Both the position numbers and the translations under genes were made by a program. The notes beneath the pieces were generated by a model. The model ran no database searches. It saw only the letters and a list, made by a program, of their open reading frames with translations, and was not told the DNA's origin. Of a stretch of DNA of 33,527 bases, positions 8,612 to 18,892 are shown piece by piece. Numbering within the stretch: the first letter of the stretch is position 1; the number at the start of each line of letters is the position of its first letter. This stretch comes from Planctomycetota bacterium (GTDB lineage: Bacteria; Planctomycetota; J058): the NCBI GenBank assembly GCA_016765095.1, contig JAESQQ010000049.1:1-33527 (forward strand). Reading direction: 5' to 3'.

Positions 8612-9253
8612 ATGACCAAAGAGATTCAAATGATCGTCGTGGCGGCTGTGATCTTCGTATCCATCACAGGCGGCCTCGCTTGGTGGGGAATGGGCCTCTC
8701 GGACGAAGTGACCTCCCGCGATGGCGCGATCGCAGCCCTTGAGGTCACGATCGACAAGGCCGACGCGGAGATCGCCAAGAAGCCCCGTCTCGAGACCGAG
8801 AAGGAAGCGCTCGACAAGCACATTGCGCGTTACGTCACGATCCTTCCCCCGCCGGAGGTCGCGAGCAAGCAGTCCTTCCTGCGAATGGTTCAGGAGAAGT
8901 GCGAGCGTTCACAGCTCAACGCACGCTCGATTGTGTTCGTCGCGCCGAAGCTGAAGAAAAAGAAAAAGGCCAAGGCCAAGGCCAAGGGCAAGGGCAAGGG
9001 CAAGAAGAAGAGCTCTGGTCCAGCCTTTGAAGAGGTCAAAGTCAACCTCGAGGCGGAGGGCACCTACGACGAGTTCCTCCGGTTCTTGAACTCGATCGAG
9101 CGGCACGAGACCTTCTTGCGGGTCAACACCTTCAGCTGCCGCGTGATTCCCTTCGAGGACGATGCGGAGCCTACGAAGGACGACAACGACAACATCGTTT
9201 GGAACCTCGAGATTCGGCTCCAAGTTTCAACCTTCACCTACAAGACGAAGTAG
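8612..9253 (+). CDS. pilO: PilO-like type IV pilus inner-membrane protein with internal Lys-rich insert
   Basis: ATG at 8612 after GGAGG: MTKEIQMIVVAAVIFVSITGGLAWWGMGLSDEV, coiled coil, insert KLKKKKKAKAKAKGKGKGKKKSS, then VKVNLEAEGTYDEFLRFLNSIERHETFLRVNTFSC, typical of the PilO periplasmic domain. Confidence 0.83.
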   Translation: MTKEIQMIVVAAVIFVSITGGLAWWGMGLSDEVTSRDGAIAALEVTIDKADAEIAKKPRLETEKEALDKHIARYVTILPPPEVASKQSFLRMVQEKCERSQLNARSIVFVAPKLKKKKKAKAKAKGKGKGKKKSSGPAFEEVKVNLEAEGTYDEFLRFLNSIERHETFLRVNTFSCRVIPFEDDAEPTKDDNDNIVWNLEIRLQVSTFTYKTK

Positions 9254-9262
9254 GCGGTCCCA

Positions 9263-10651
9263 ATGAGCATGCGATTCCTAGCAAGCGTTCGTCGGGGAGT
9301 TCCCGTTCTGCTTTGTGCCAGCGCGCTTTGTCTGGCCCCAGCCTTCGCCCAAGACGGCGACGACGGAGACACTCCTACCGATCGAAAGGTCCTCGTGGCT
9401 AAGGCCTACGAGGCTGCTCGCAAGAAGAACTGGAGAGAGGTCTCCGACGCAATCACTGAGTTGACCAACATCAGTGGCGGCAAGGCTGACAGCCGGCTTC
9501 TCTTCCTAAAGGCCAAGGCTTTCTTTGAGCAGGCTAGGCCTTCGCTCGGCAAGAAGGGCAAGAAGGCCGCAGAGGGGAAGGAGGCCCTCGACGCCTCGAA
9601 GGACGCCCTCAAGGTCCTCTTGGAGCAGCACCCGGATCACGTCGAAGGGACCTACCTTTACGCGGTGATCGAGGCCAGTAGCGATAACGAGACCGAAGCG
9701 AAGGGCCGCTTGATTCGTGCGGCTGCCCGGGGTCGTTACGTGCTCTACGACCTCGAGTCGAGTGAGGGCAAAAAAACGTTCAAGGGTTACCTCAAGGATC
9801 CTGAGTTCATTCTCGACGTCATGAACGCGGCGAGCGAGTTCCAGGTCAACCTCAAGAGCCTGCGCAATCCATTCGCGAGCCCGATCCGCAGGATCGTTGA
9901 GAGCGACGACGGCGACGACGACGGGCTCCCCAAGGTCTCGGTTCTCATTCCAAAGCGGCTTCAGCAGCTCGAGGCGCAGGTCGACAAGCTGTTCGCTAAG
10001 ATCGACGAGCTCGCCAAGCGCCAAGACGCTGAGGCCATGAGCATCAAGTTCCAGGAGCTGCGCGCGCTCATGAATGAGTACGGGGCCGAGGGCTCCGACA
10101 TGGCGAAGGAAAAGCTAGCCACCTGGAAGCAGAAGCTCATTCAATACGGTGACCTTTACCTCTCAATCCAGCTTCAGATCTATATCCAAGAGGGCAACCA
10201 GCACCTCAAGGCCATGGCGAAGGCGCTCGAGCAAGAAGAGTGGGATCTCGCGCTGCAGCGCTTTGAGGACATCAAGGAGCTTCGCGACCAAATGATGGCC
10301 GAGGAGCGAGACGTCTTCCGACGCAACGCCAAGGCCCTTCTCGTCCGGGGTAAGAGCCTCGCTGAGCAAGCGATTCGCATGAAGCGGATCTCCGAGTTCA
10401 AGCTTCGGATCACCGGGATCATCCTCGCTCCACCCGAGGACGAACGGCAAAAGGACAGCGCGATCGTCGACGATCGCATCTACTACGAGCACGACCACCT
10501 CATCGACGTTGAGACAGAGGAAGAGATTCCTGACCTAGAGGTGGTTGAGATCCTCAAATCCCGCGTTAGATTCCGCTACCAAGGTACGGAGTTCGTGCGT
10601 GGGCTTGAGCGCCCTAATGAAAACAAGGCGAGCGAAGAGGCCGGGAAGTAG
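9263..10651 (+). CDS. Secreted/periplasmic helical (TPR/coiled-coil-like) protein in the PilP operon position
   Basis: 462 aa; signal peptide GVPVLLCASALCLAPAFAQ; helical repeats and coiled coil; C-terminal segment IYYEHDHLIDVETEEEIPDLEVVEILKSRVRFRYQGTEFVRGL. Sits between pilO and pilQ. Confidence 0.75.
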   Translation: MSMRFLASVRRGVPVLLCASALCLAPAFAQDGDDGDTPTDRKVLVAKAYEAARKKNWREVSDAITELTNISGGKADSRLLFLKAKAFFEQARPSLGKKGKKAAEGKEALDASKDALKVLLEQHPDHVEGTYLYAVIEASSDNETEAKGRLIRAAARGRYVLYDLESSEGKKTFKGYLKDPEFILDVMNAASEFQVNLKSLRNPFASPIRRIVESDDGDDDGLPKVSVLIPKRLQQLEAQVDKLFAKIDELAKRQDAEAMSIKFQELRALMNEYGAEGSDMAKEKLATWKQKLIQYGDLYLSIQLQIYIQEGNQHLKAMAKALEQEEWDLALQRFEDIKELRDQMMAEERDVFRRNAKALLVRGKSLAEQAIRMKRISEFKLRITGIILAPPEDERQKDSAIVDDRIYYEHDHLIDVETEEEIPDLEVVEILKSRVRFRYQGTEFVRGLERPNENKASEEAGK

Positions 10652-10656
10652 CGACC

Positions 10657-10746
10657 TCAGTCTCTCAGTCTCAGTCTCAGTCTTTTTGACTGGGCTGGTT
10701 GACTGGGTCTCTCAAAGACAAGGTTGGGTCTCTCAAAGACAAGGTT
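10657..10746 (+). repeat. Composite intergenic tandem repeats: CTCAGT array, TTGACTGGG pair, and 2 x 21-bp GGGTCTCTCAAAGACAAGGTT
   Basis: Identical 21-bp units at 10705-10725 and 10726-10746; CTCAGT hexamers in about 10657-10682. Confidence 0.9.
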
Positions 10747-10831
10747 GCTTGAGGCATTTCGGCTCAAAGCCTACGACGAAACAAAATACGGGGGAAGCAG
10801 GGCCGGGGGCTCTGCTCCAAGCACTGGAGAC

Positions 10832-10849
10832 CGCCGGCTACGGCCGGCG
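10832..10849 (+). promoter_or_regulatory. GC-rich hairpin with UACG (UNCG-type) tetraloop just upstream of pilQ
   Basis: CGCCGGC-TACG-GCCGGCG, perfect 7-bp stem closed by C(UACG)G, ending 18 nt before the pilQ ATG (10868). Confidence 0.6.
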
Positions 10850-10867
10850 TGACCAAAAGGGGGAACA

Positions 10868-12889
<2,022 letters not shown>

Positions 12890-12893
12890 GCCC

Positions 12894-12919
12894 TAGGTCC
12901 AACTCTTAGGTCCAACTCT
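12894..12919 (+). repeat. 2 x 13-bp tandem repeat TAGGTCCAACTCT directly after pilQ
   Basis: Identical units at 12894-12906 and 12907-12919. Confidence 0.9.
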
Positions 12920-12927
12920 TCGGTCAG

Positions 12928-12955
12928 AACGCCCCGCGAATCCGCGGGGCGTTTT
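12928..12955 (+). terminator. Rho-independent terminator after pilQ
   Basis: AACGCCCCGCG-AATC-CGCGGGGCGTT followed by TT: perfect 11-bp stem. Confidence 0.85.
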
Positions 12956-13104
12956 GCTTGGTTCTGGACTCAAACGGGGGGCTGAGGGGGGCAGGCCCTC
13001 AAAGGAAACGGTATCCTCTGGCCCACCTACCGAGCGGCGCCCTCGGTGCGGCGGGTTGATCCTGCCCCGAGCCTAGCGTCGCGCCCCTAAGAGAGACTGC
13101 TTCC

Positions 13105-14559
13105 ATGAGCAAGCGAATGCTGATCAACGTCGCCGAGGCTGAAGAGGCTCGGTTGGCGATCGTCGAAGACGACCTCCTCTCTGAGCTCTATGTCGAGCGG
13201 ACGACTGAGGAAAAGTACCTCGGCAACATCTACAAAGGCCGGATCGCCAACATTGAGCCGAGCATTCAGGCTGCCTTCGTGGACTTCGGGCGCGAGGTCA
13301 ACGGTTTCCTCCACGCGAGCGACGTGATGCCTGCCTACAGCAGGGCGCCGCAAGGTGAGCGGGAGGACATAGGCGCGATGCTGGTCAAGGGCCAGGAGAT
13401 CCTGGTTCAGATCACCAAGGATCAGATCCGGACCAAGGTCCCGACGGTCACGACGTACATCAGCCTGCCGGGTCGCTATCTGGTCTTGATGCCTTCGATC
13501 AACAAGTGCGGCGTCAGCAAGAAGATCACCTCCGAGGAGGAGCGCCAGAAGCTGCGCGCGCTGCTCAAAGAGCTCAACCCGCCCGCTGGCATGGGCTACA
13601 TCATTCGCACGGCGGGGATCGATCGCTCGCGCGAGGAGCTGGCCCGAGACCTCGATTATCTCCTCAACCTCTGGAAGGCGATCCTCGACAAGGTCAAGAC
13701 CCAAGAGTCTCCCGCCACGATCTATAAGGAGAGCGACCTCGTGATCCGCTCGATCCGTGACCTGTTCACGGGCGACATCGAGGAAGTCATCATTGACGAC
13801 TACGAGGTCTACACCCGCGCCAAGGACTTCCTGGCAGCTGTCATGCCGCGACACCAGGACGGGATCAAGTTCTATCCCGGCCCGACGCCTCTGTTCCACA
13901 AATACAACGTCGAGCGGCAGATCGTTGGCCTCCAGGCGCGCCGCGTGCCGCTGAAGTCTGGCGGCTCGCTGATCATTGAGCAGACGGAGGCCCTGGTCGC
14001 GATCGACGTCAACTCGGGCAAGTTCAAGGGGGAGAAGAACCTCGAGGACACCGCTTACAAGACCAACCGAGAGGCCGCTGCTGAGATCGCACGTCAGGTT
14101 CGCCTCCGCGACCTCGGCGGCTTGATCGTCTGCGACTTCATTGACATGCGGGAGTCGAAGCACCGCACGTCGATCGAGCGGAGTCTGCGAGCTCAGCTCC
14201 GCCGCGACCGGGCTCGCGTTCGCGTCGCCCGCATGTCGCGCTTCTCCCTGATCGAAATGACCCGTCAACGTGTCCGGGAGAGTCTCAAGCGGACCACCTA
14301 CGACCAATGCCCGACCTGCACCGGGACGGGCTACGTGAAGTCCGTCGAGTCGCTCGCGCTTGAGGTCTTGCGTGAGCTGCAACTGCACTTTGTGGATCAT
14401 CCCGAGACCAAGGCCACCGTCGTCTGCGGCAACGAGGTCGCGGATTACCTGCGTCAGCGGAAGCAGAGCTCGTTGGACCGAGTCAGCGAGCGCTTCGGCC
14501 AAGCGATCGACCTCGTCGTCTCCCGTGAGTTCGGGCGCGAGGAGTTCAAGGTCGGCTAG
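13105..14559 (+). CDS. rng: Ribonuclease G/E family endoribonuclease
   Basis: MSKRMLINVAEAEEARLAIVEDDLLSELYVERTTEEKYLGNIYKGRIANIEPSIQAAFVDFGREVNGFLH; GGSLIIEQTEALVAIDVNSGKF; GGLIVCDFIDM; CPTCTGTGYVKS. Lacks a long RNase E scaffold tail. Confidence 0.95.
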   Translation: MSKRMLINVAEAEEARLAIVEDDLLSELYVERTTEEKYLGNIYKGRIANIEPSIQAAFVDFGREVNGFLHASDVMPAYSRAPQGEREDIGAMLVKGQEILVQITKDQIRTKVPTVTTYISLPGRYLVLMPSINKCGVSKKITSEEERQKLRALLKELNPPAGMGYIIRTAGIDRSREELARDLDYLLNLWKAILDKVKTQESPATIYKESDLVIRSIRDLFTGDIEEVIIDDYEVYTRAKDFLAAVMPRHQDGIKFYPGPTPLFHKYNVERQIVGLQARRVPLKSGGSLIIEQTEALVAIDVNSGKFKGEKNLEDTAYKTNREAAAEIARQVRLRDLGGLIVCDFIDMRESKHRTSIERSLRAQLRRDRARVRVARMSRFSLIEMTRQRVRESLKRTTYDQCPTCTGTGYVKSVESLALEVLRELQLHFVDHPETKATVVCGNEVADYLRQRKQSSLDRVSERFGQAIDLVVSREFGREEFKVG

Positions 14560-14803
14560 TGGGGTGAGGCCCTTTGCGTGGGCCTAGCCTGCCTCGCCAG
14601 GAATCTGGCGGCGCGCGGGTCACGAGATCCCTACGATCAACCCAACGCATTGGGCTCAAAGGGGATAGGGTCGAGCTTCCTGGATCTGGGAATCGAGGAA
14701 TCGATGCAAGAGCAGCTGCTGGGCGGCGTCTATCCCCCTGAGTCCGGCCGAGTCGTTGACACTGCCGGATCCAGCACGATACAGTCCTCCGTCTCTCAAT
14801 TGT

Positions 14804-14888
14804 CTACCCACAGCGCCTTTCTACCGACAGCGCCTTTCTACCGACAGCGCCTTTCTGGCGACCCGCGCCTTTCTGGCGACCCGCGCCC
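14804..14888 (+). repeat. Two adjoining tandem repeat families (3 x 17 bp CTACCGACAGCGCCTTT, 2 x 16-18 bp CTGGCGACCCGCGCCTTT)
   Basis: Units at 14804-14820 (one mismatch), 14821-14837, 14838-14854; then 14855-14872 and 14873-14888 (truncated). The families share a GCGCCTTTCT core. Confidence 0.9.
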
Positions 14889-14946
14889 CTAGCTAGGGCA
14901 AAATACAGCCCACGGCAGCCTCCCACCGGCGTCTGCCTGGGCCAGC

Positions 14947-14962
14947 CGACTTCACGAAGTCG
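14947..14962 (+). promoter_or_regulatory. Dyad-symmetric element CGACTTC-AC-GAAGTCG upstream of the first prepilin gene
   Basis: Perfect 7-bp arms with 2-bp spacer, 14 nt before the putative TTG start at 14977. Confidence 0.4.
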
Positions 14963-14976
14963 ACAAAGGTCGAGCC

Positions 14977-15759
14977 TTGCGATTCAAGCCAACCGCCGTC
15001 CGGCGCCCTCGTGGATTTACCCTTATCGAGCTCCTGGTCGTGATCGCGATCATTGGAATTCTGGCGAGCCTGATCTTGTCAGGGCTGAGCTCTGCCAAGC
15101 GGCGGACTCAGATCGCCGTCGCTCGGAGCCACATCACGGCTCTCAAGGCCGCGCTGGCCAACTACAAGTCAGACATGGGGCGCTATCCCCGACTCACGCC
15201 GCGACCCACCGCGCCAGGCGACGGGCCTCACTACGACGACGACTCGATCGCGCTTTACGCGGCACTTCGCAACCGCGCCACGGTCGAAACGGGCGGCGGT
15301 CAGAACAGCCCCTACGTCGAGGACTGGAAGCCCGAATACGTGGGCCTCGTGATCAACCGGAGCCAAAACACCGCGAACAACATGGGCTCGGACGGCACCG
15401 AATACACCACCCCGATCCCACCTGCGGACGCTGAGAGGGCCACGACCCTCACCTATCAGAAGCTGCACTTGCCCGGCAACACCGGCCAGCAGCCGCTCGT
15501 GTTCATGGATCCCTGGCAGAACCCGTATCACTATCGCGAGTGGGCCTCGGTCCGCAGCTCCGTCAAGGACGGCTTGATCACCGCGCCGAGTTCGCGCACC
15601 GTCAGCCAACCGGCTGAGGTCGAGGGCTCCGTGCTTGTTGGCACGGTTCCCGACCAGCCACACTCGCCAGAGGGCTTCGATATCTGGAGCAACGGGCCGA
15701 ACTTGATCAACGAGTTTGGTCACCCAGAGTCCGACGACGTCTCAAGTTGGAGCAACTAG
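14977..15759 (+). CDS. Prepilin-type N-terminal methylation protein (GspG-like pseudopilin)
   Basis: RRPRGFTLIELLVVIAIIGILASLILSGLSSAKRRTQIAVARSHITALKAALANYKSDMGRYPR; GspG-like DPWQNPYHYRE and FDIWSNGPN motifs. Confidence 0.9.
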   Translation: MRFKPTAVRRPRGFTLIELLVVIAIIGILASLILSGLSSAKRRTQIAVARSHITALKAALANYKSDMGRYPRLTPRPTAPGDGPHYDDDSIALYAALRNRATVETGGGQNSPYVEDWKPEYVGLVINRSQNTANNMGSDGTEYTTPIPPADAERATTLTYQKLHLPGNTGQQPLVFMDPWQNPYHYREWASVRSSVKDGLITAPSSRTVSQPAEVEGSVLVGTVPDQPHSPEGFDIWSNGPNLINEFGHPESDDVSSWSN

Positions 15760-15788
15760 GACCCGTGCTGCAACGAAGAGGAGGCCGA

Positions 15789-16760
15789 GTGGTGCGTCGC
15801 GACTTCACCCTGATCGAGGTTCTCGTCTCGATTACGATCATCGTGATCCTGACTTCCTTGCTCATCATGGGGTTGGGCGGGACCAAGGCCAAGGCCATGC
15901 ACAAGGCCAGCTTGGCGACTGTCAACAAGGTCATGGTGGCCCTTGGCAACTACCAGGCGGCGTTTAGGGACTTCCCCCCAGACGGCTATGACCTTGGTGA
16001 GAACGGGAGCGGGAACGGCTGGGACGTCAACACCCAAGGGGTGCTGGTCGGCTACGGCGGAGATCAGCGTCGAGTCCGTGGGACCGCCGCCCTGATCTAT
16101 TTCCTCTGTCGGCCGGTCGTGCGCGTGACTCGTCAGAGCGCCGATCCCGACGACACGAGCGCGACCTTCACTCTGGTGGGTCCCTTCTTGACGCTCGAGG
16201 CGGGCGACTTCTCCTTGGAGAGGGTCACCCTCAACGGAGTCGAGCAGAGCTTCAACCCGAACCACCCCTGGACCGACGACGCCTTCTGGGACGTTCAGGG
16301 CGGGATTCGCTGCGAGATCATTGACGCCTTCGGTCGTCCCCTCTGCTACGACAAGGTCAAGACGGACCACACCACGCAGAACCCAGCGACGAACCAGTTC
16401 CAGTTCTACAACCCGAGCCTGTTTCAGGATCCGAACGGGAGCCAGACAGGGGGTGGTGGGATCTACGCTCACCCCGACGCTGTCCGCTACATCGTGGGTG
16501 GTCTCATGCCGATCAGCATCGACGAAGAGCCAGACGCGCTCGGACTCAGCGAGGACGAGCTGATCAAGTATCGCTGCGACCCGCGCTTCCTCGACAAAGC
16601 GCAGTTCCAGGCCTTGATCACAGGCCTCGAGGGCGGCACTCCGCCTGGCGCGGCGAGCGCCGCTACACACAAGCCCAAGAACGTCCCTGGTTATGACCTT
16701 TGGTCTGCAGGGCGCTCCTGGGTGGATCCTCGTGACGACATCACGAGTTGGGGTGACTGA
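15789..16760 (+). CDS. Prepilin-type N-terminal methylation protein, GspG-like
   Basis: GTG start at 15789: VVRRDFTLIEVLVSITIIVILTSLLIMGLGGTKAKAMHKASLATVNKVMVALGNYQAAFRDFPPDG; C-terminal VPGYDLWSAGRSWVDPRDDITSWGD. Confidence 0.87.
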   Translation: MVRRDFTLIEVLVSITIIVILTSLLIMGLGGTKAKAMHKASLATVNKVMVALGNYQAAFRDFPPDGYDLGENGSGNGWDVNTQGVLVGYGGDQRRVRGTAALIYFLCRPVVRVTRQSADPDDTSATFTLVGPFLTLEAGDFSLERVTLNGVEQSFNPNHPWTDDAFWDVQGGIRCEIIDAFGRPLCYDKVKTDHTTQNPATNQFQFYNPSLFQDPNGSQTGGGGIYAHPDAVRYIVGGLMPISIDEEPDALGLSEDELIKYRCDPRFLDKAQFQALITGLEGGTPPGAASAATHKPKNVPGYDLWSAGRSWVDPRDDITSWGD

Positions 16761-16774
16761 TTCGAGTGGGGTCG

Positions 16775-16862
16775 GATCCCAAGTCGGGGTCGGGTCCCGA
16801 GTTGGGGTCGGTTCGAGGGAGCAAGTTGCTCTCTGGAGAACGTGAGGCGGAGAACGTGAGAC
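16775..16862 (+). repeat. Degenerate about 18-bp GTGGGGTCGG(A/G)TCCC repeats and 2 x 14-bp GGAGAACGTGAGRC repeat in a prepilin leader
   Basis: GAGTGGGGTCGGATCCC / AAGTCGGGGTCGGGTCCC / GAGTTGGGGTCGG, then units at 16835-16848 and 16849-16862. Confidence 0.75.
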
Positions 16863-16924
16863 GCGACGTGTCGTTGGGTCTTTCTGAAGTGGGCGCCCGA
16901 GTGGGCAACCTGAGCGGAGCCGGA

Positions 16925-17686
16925 ATGAAGAGCAGATTGATTCGGGCCTTCACGCTCATGGAGCTGATGGTGGTGATCGGGATCATCATGATCATGACCG
17001 CGATCTCGATCCCTGCGATCAGCAAGTTCATGGACGGTCAGAAGCTCCAGCAGAGCGGCCGGCTCATGCAGAGCTCGTTCAACGAGGCTCGTCGCGCGGC
17101 GATCACACAGCGGGCTAAGAACGTCCTCGTGTTCTTCCGGGAAGAAGACGCGGGTCGTCCCGGCTTCTTCCGGTGGGGCACTCGGCGCTACCGCGAGCGT
17201 GTTGGCTACGACAGCGAGCCGCAGTATCTCCTCGCGGGTGCTCAGTTCGAGCTCGAGACGGGGACGATCGTGGGCGGCGGTGGTGCGCCTCCCGGGCACC
17301 CCATCGTCGGCAGGCTGGCGGGGCTCCCGATTCCGGTCTTCGACGGGATCCCAGACGAGGCGAACACCGCGCTCTTTGGTGTTCAGCGCCGTCCGACGCA
17401 GCCGCCTCCCGGCTCGAGTTGGCTCTGGGTCGAGTTCCAGCGGGACGGGACGATCAACACCAACTCGATTGACAACTTGCCGACGACCGAGGGGTTCTAC
17501 GACCTCAACATTCCCCTCACGTTTACGCCGGCCGACTTCGACGCCCTCATGACGGTGCCCAACAAGCAGTTCGACATCTGTCTCCGCGAGTCTGGCGATC
17601 ACCAAGTCGACAAGCGGTGCTTCATGAACCTTGACCCCAACACTGGACGCCTCCGCTTGCGGGTGCACCAGATCAACGCCGAGTAG
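16925..17686 (+). CDS. Prepilin-type protein, GspH/FimT-like pseudopilin
   Basis: ATG at 16925: MKSRLIRAFTLMELMVVIGIIMIMTAISIPAISKFMDGQKLQQSGRLMQSSFNEARRAAITQRAKNVLVFF. Confidence 0.88.
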   Translation: MKSRLIRAFTLMELMVVIGIIMIMTAISIPAISKFMDGQKLQQSGRLMQSSFNEARRAAITQRAKNVLVFFREEDAGRPGFFRWGTRRYRERVGYDSEPQYLLAGAQFELETGTIVGGGGAPPGHPIVGRLAGLPIPVFDGIPDEANTALFGVQRRPTQPPPGSSWLWVEFQRDGTINTNSIDNLPTTEGFYDLNIPLTFTPADFDALMTVPNKQFDICLRESGDHQVDKRCFMNLDPNTGRLRLRVHQINAE

Positions 17687-17694
17687 GAGGGTCC

Positions 17695-18780
17695 GTGCAG
17701 CGCACTCAGCCTCACACTGTTCTCATTGGTCTCGCTACTCCTCTTCGGATGCGACGGCTTCGCGCCCGTAAGAGGGGCTTCACGATCATCGAGATTCTGA
17801 TCGCGATCGTGGTCCTCGTCTTGGGAATCACGGGGATCGTGGCCTTGTTCCCGACGGCGATCGAGTCTGGCAATCAGACCGTCGAGGACACCTACTCAGC
17901 CACGATCACCCAGAGCGTGGTCGACGCGATCTCAGTCGGCATTCGTGAGAGTCGGTATTCCTACCGCGCTCCAGTCACGAACCGGGTTTGGACCTACTTC
18001 CTCATGAACCACGACGGGGTCGTGGACGAAGCGGTCCCGACGCCTGAGATCTACACCGACGCGACTGGGAAGATGTGGGCGCGGGACTACTGCGTCTTGC
18101 TGCCCCAGTCCGCCGCGCCGGACAACTTCGCCTCGGCCAACGAGCCGACTTTCGTGTTCCCAATCCCAGCCCTGCCTGACCAAGTGATTCCTTTCCGGGA
18201 CACCGGAGCGGAGGGGGCCCCGAGCCAACCCTTCCTGGACCTGTTCGTGCGCAAGCCGACCAACCTGGACGCTGGTGCGGGCGTGTTCAACACCATGAAC
18301 GGCGTTGATCCCGTCAACTTCGCTCGGACGACCTCGGCCGGCACGCCAACGCGCTGGTTCACGCGGGTCTACCACTTGGGTCGGCTCCGCAAGGGCGACC
18401 CGGGCGTCCTCCCTGCTGACGTTGGTCAGATCCGCCCAGAGTTCCGGGGTGAGGACATCATGGACGGCACAGTCGCAGTCCAGACGATCGCGGTCGATCC
18501 GTATCCCAACTACTCGTTCGCGTTCACGATCAAGCGGGCTCGTCTCGACACCCACGCCACGGGTGGTGGGGGCGGCGTGCCGAACCCAGACGGCACGATC
18601 TCGGCCGACGACCGGTTCAGCAACAGCCTGTTCGAGCTCAAGATCTACATATTCAAGAACTTTAGCGACACCGTCGCTGCTGGCCTGGCGATTCCCGAGA
18701 CGGGTGGTGGGGGAGCGTTCCCACCAGTCACTCGCGGGAACCGGGCGGTTCGCGAGTTCATTACCCTGATCTCGCTCTAG
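17695..18780 (+). CDS. Prepilin-type protein, PilV/GspI-like
   Basis: RARKRGFTIIEILIAIVVLVLGITGIVALFPTAIESGNQTVEDTYSATITQSVVDAI. Confidence 0.86.
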   Translation: MQRTQPHTVLIGLATPLRMRRLRARKRGFTIIEILIAIVVLVLGITGIVALFPTAIESGNQTVEDTYSATITQSVVDAISVGIRESRYSYRAPVTNRVWTYFLMNHDGVVDEAVPTPEIYTDATGKMWARDYCVLLPQSAAPDNFASANEPTFVFPIPALPDQVIPFRDTGAEGAPSQPFLDLFVRKPTNLDAGAGVFNTMNGVDPVNFARTTSAGTPTRWFTRVYHLGRLRKGDPGVLPADVGQIRPEFRGEDIMDGTVAVQTIAVDPYPNYSFAFTIKRARLDTHATGGGGGVPNPDGTISADDRFSNSLFELKIYIFKNFSDTVAAGLAIPETGGGGAFPPVTRGNRAVREFITLISL

Positions 18781-18797
18781 TCGTCGATTCAATGAGC

Positions 18798-18816
18798 TCG
18801 CCTACGAGAGGCGAGT
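18798..18816 (+). other. Small hairpin CTCGCCT-ACGAG-AGGCGAG between prepilin genes 4 and 5
   Basis: Perfect 7-bp stem, no T-tract; intergenic. Confidence 0.35.
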
Positions 18817-18892
18817 CACTCGAGCTTCGAGCTTCGGCCCGAAGGTAGCTCACCCGCCGCGTCCGTGCGGCAACCCCTCACGAGGAGGGACC

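Noticed and set aside
13087-14502. 471-aa minus-strand ORF antisense to the RNase G/E gene
   Set aside because: Shadow ORF of GC-rich codon usage; the plus strand encodes a clear RNase G/E.
14578-14892. 104-aa ORF downstream of rng covering the tandem repeats
   Set aside because: Composition looks non-coding and the 3' part is translated repeats.
15756-18792. Minus-strand ORFs of about 286-325 aa opposite the prepilin genes (15756-16670, 16691-17668, 17932-18792)
   Set aside because: Antisense of convincing prepilin genes; no recognisable motifs.
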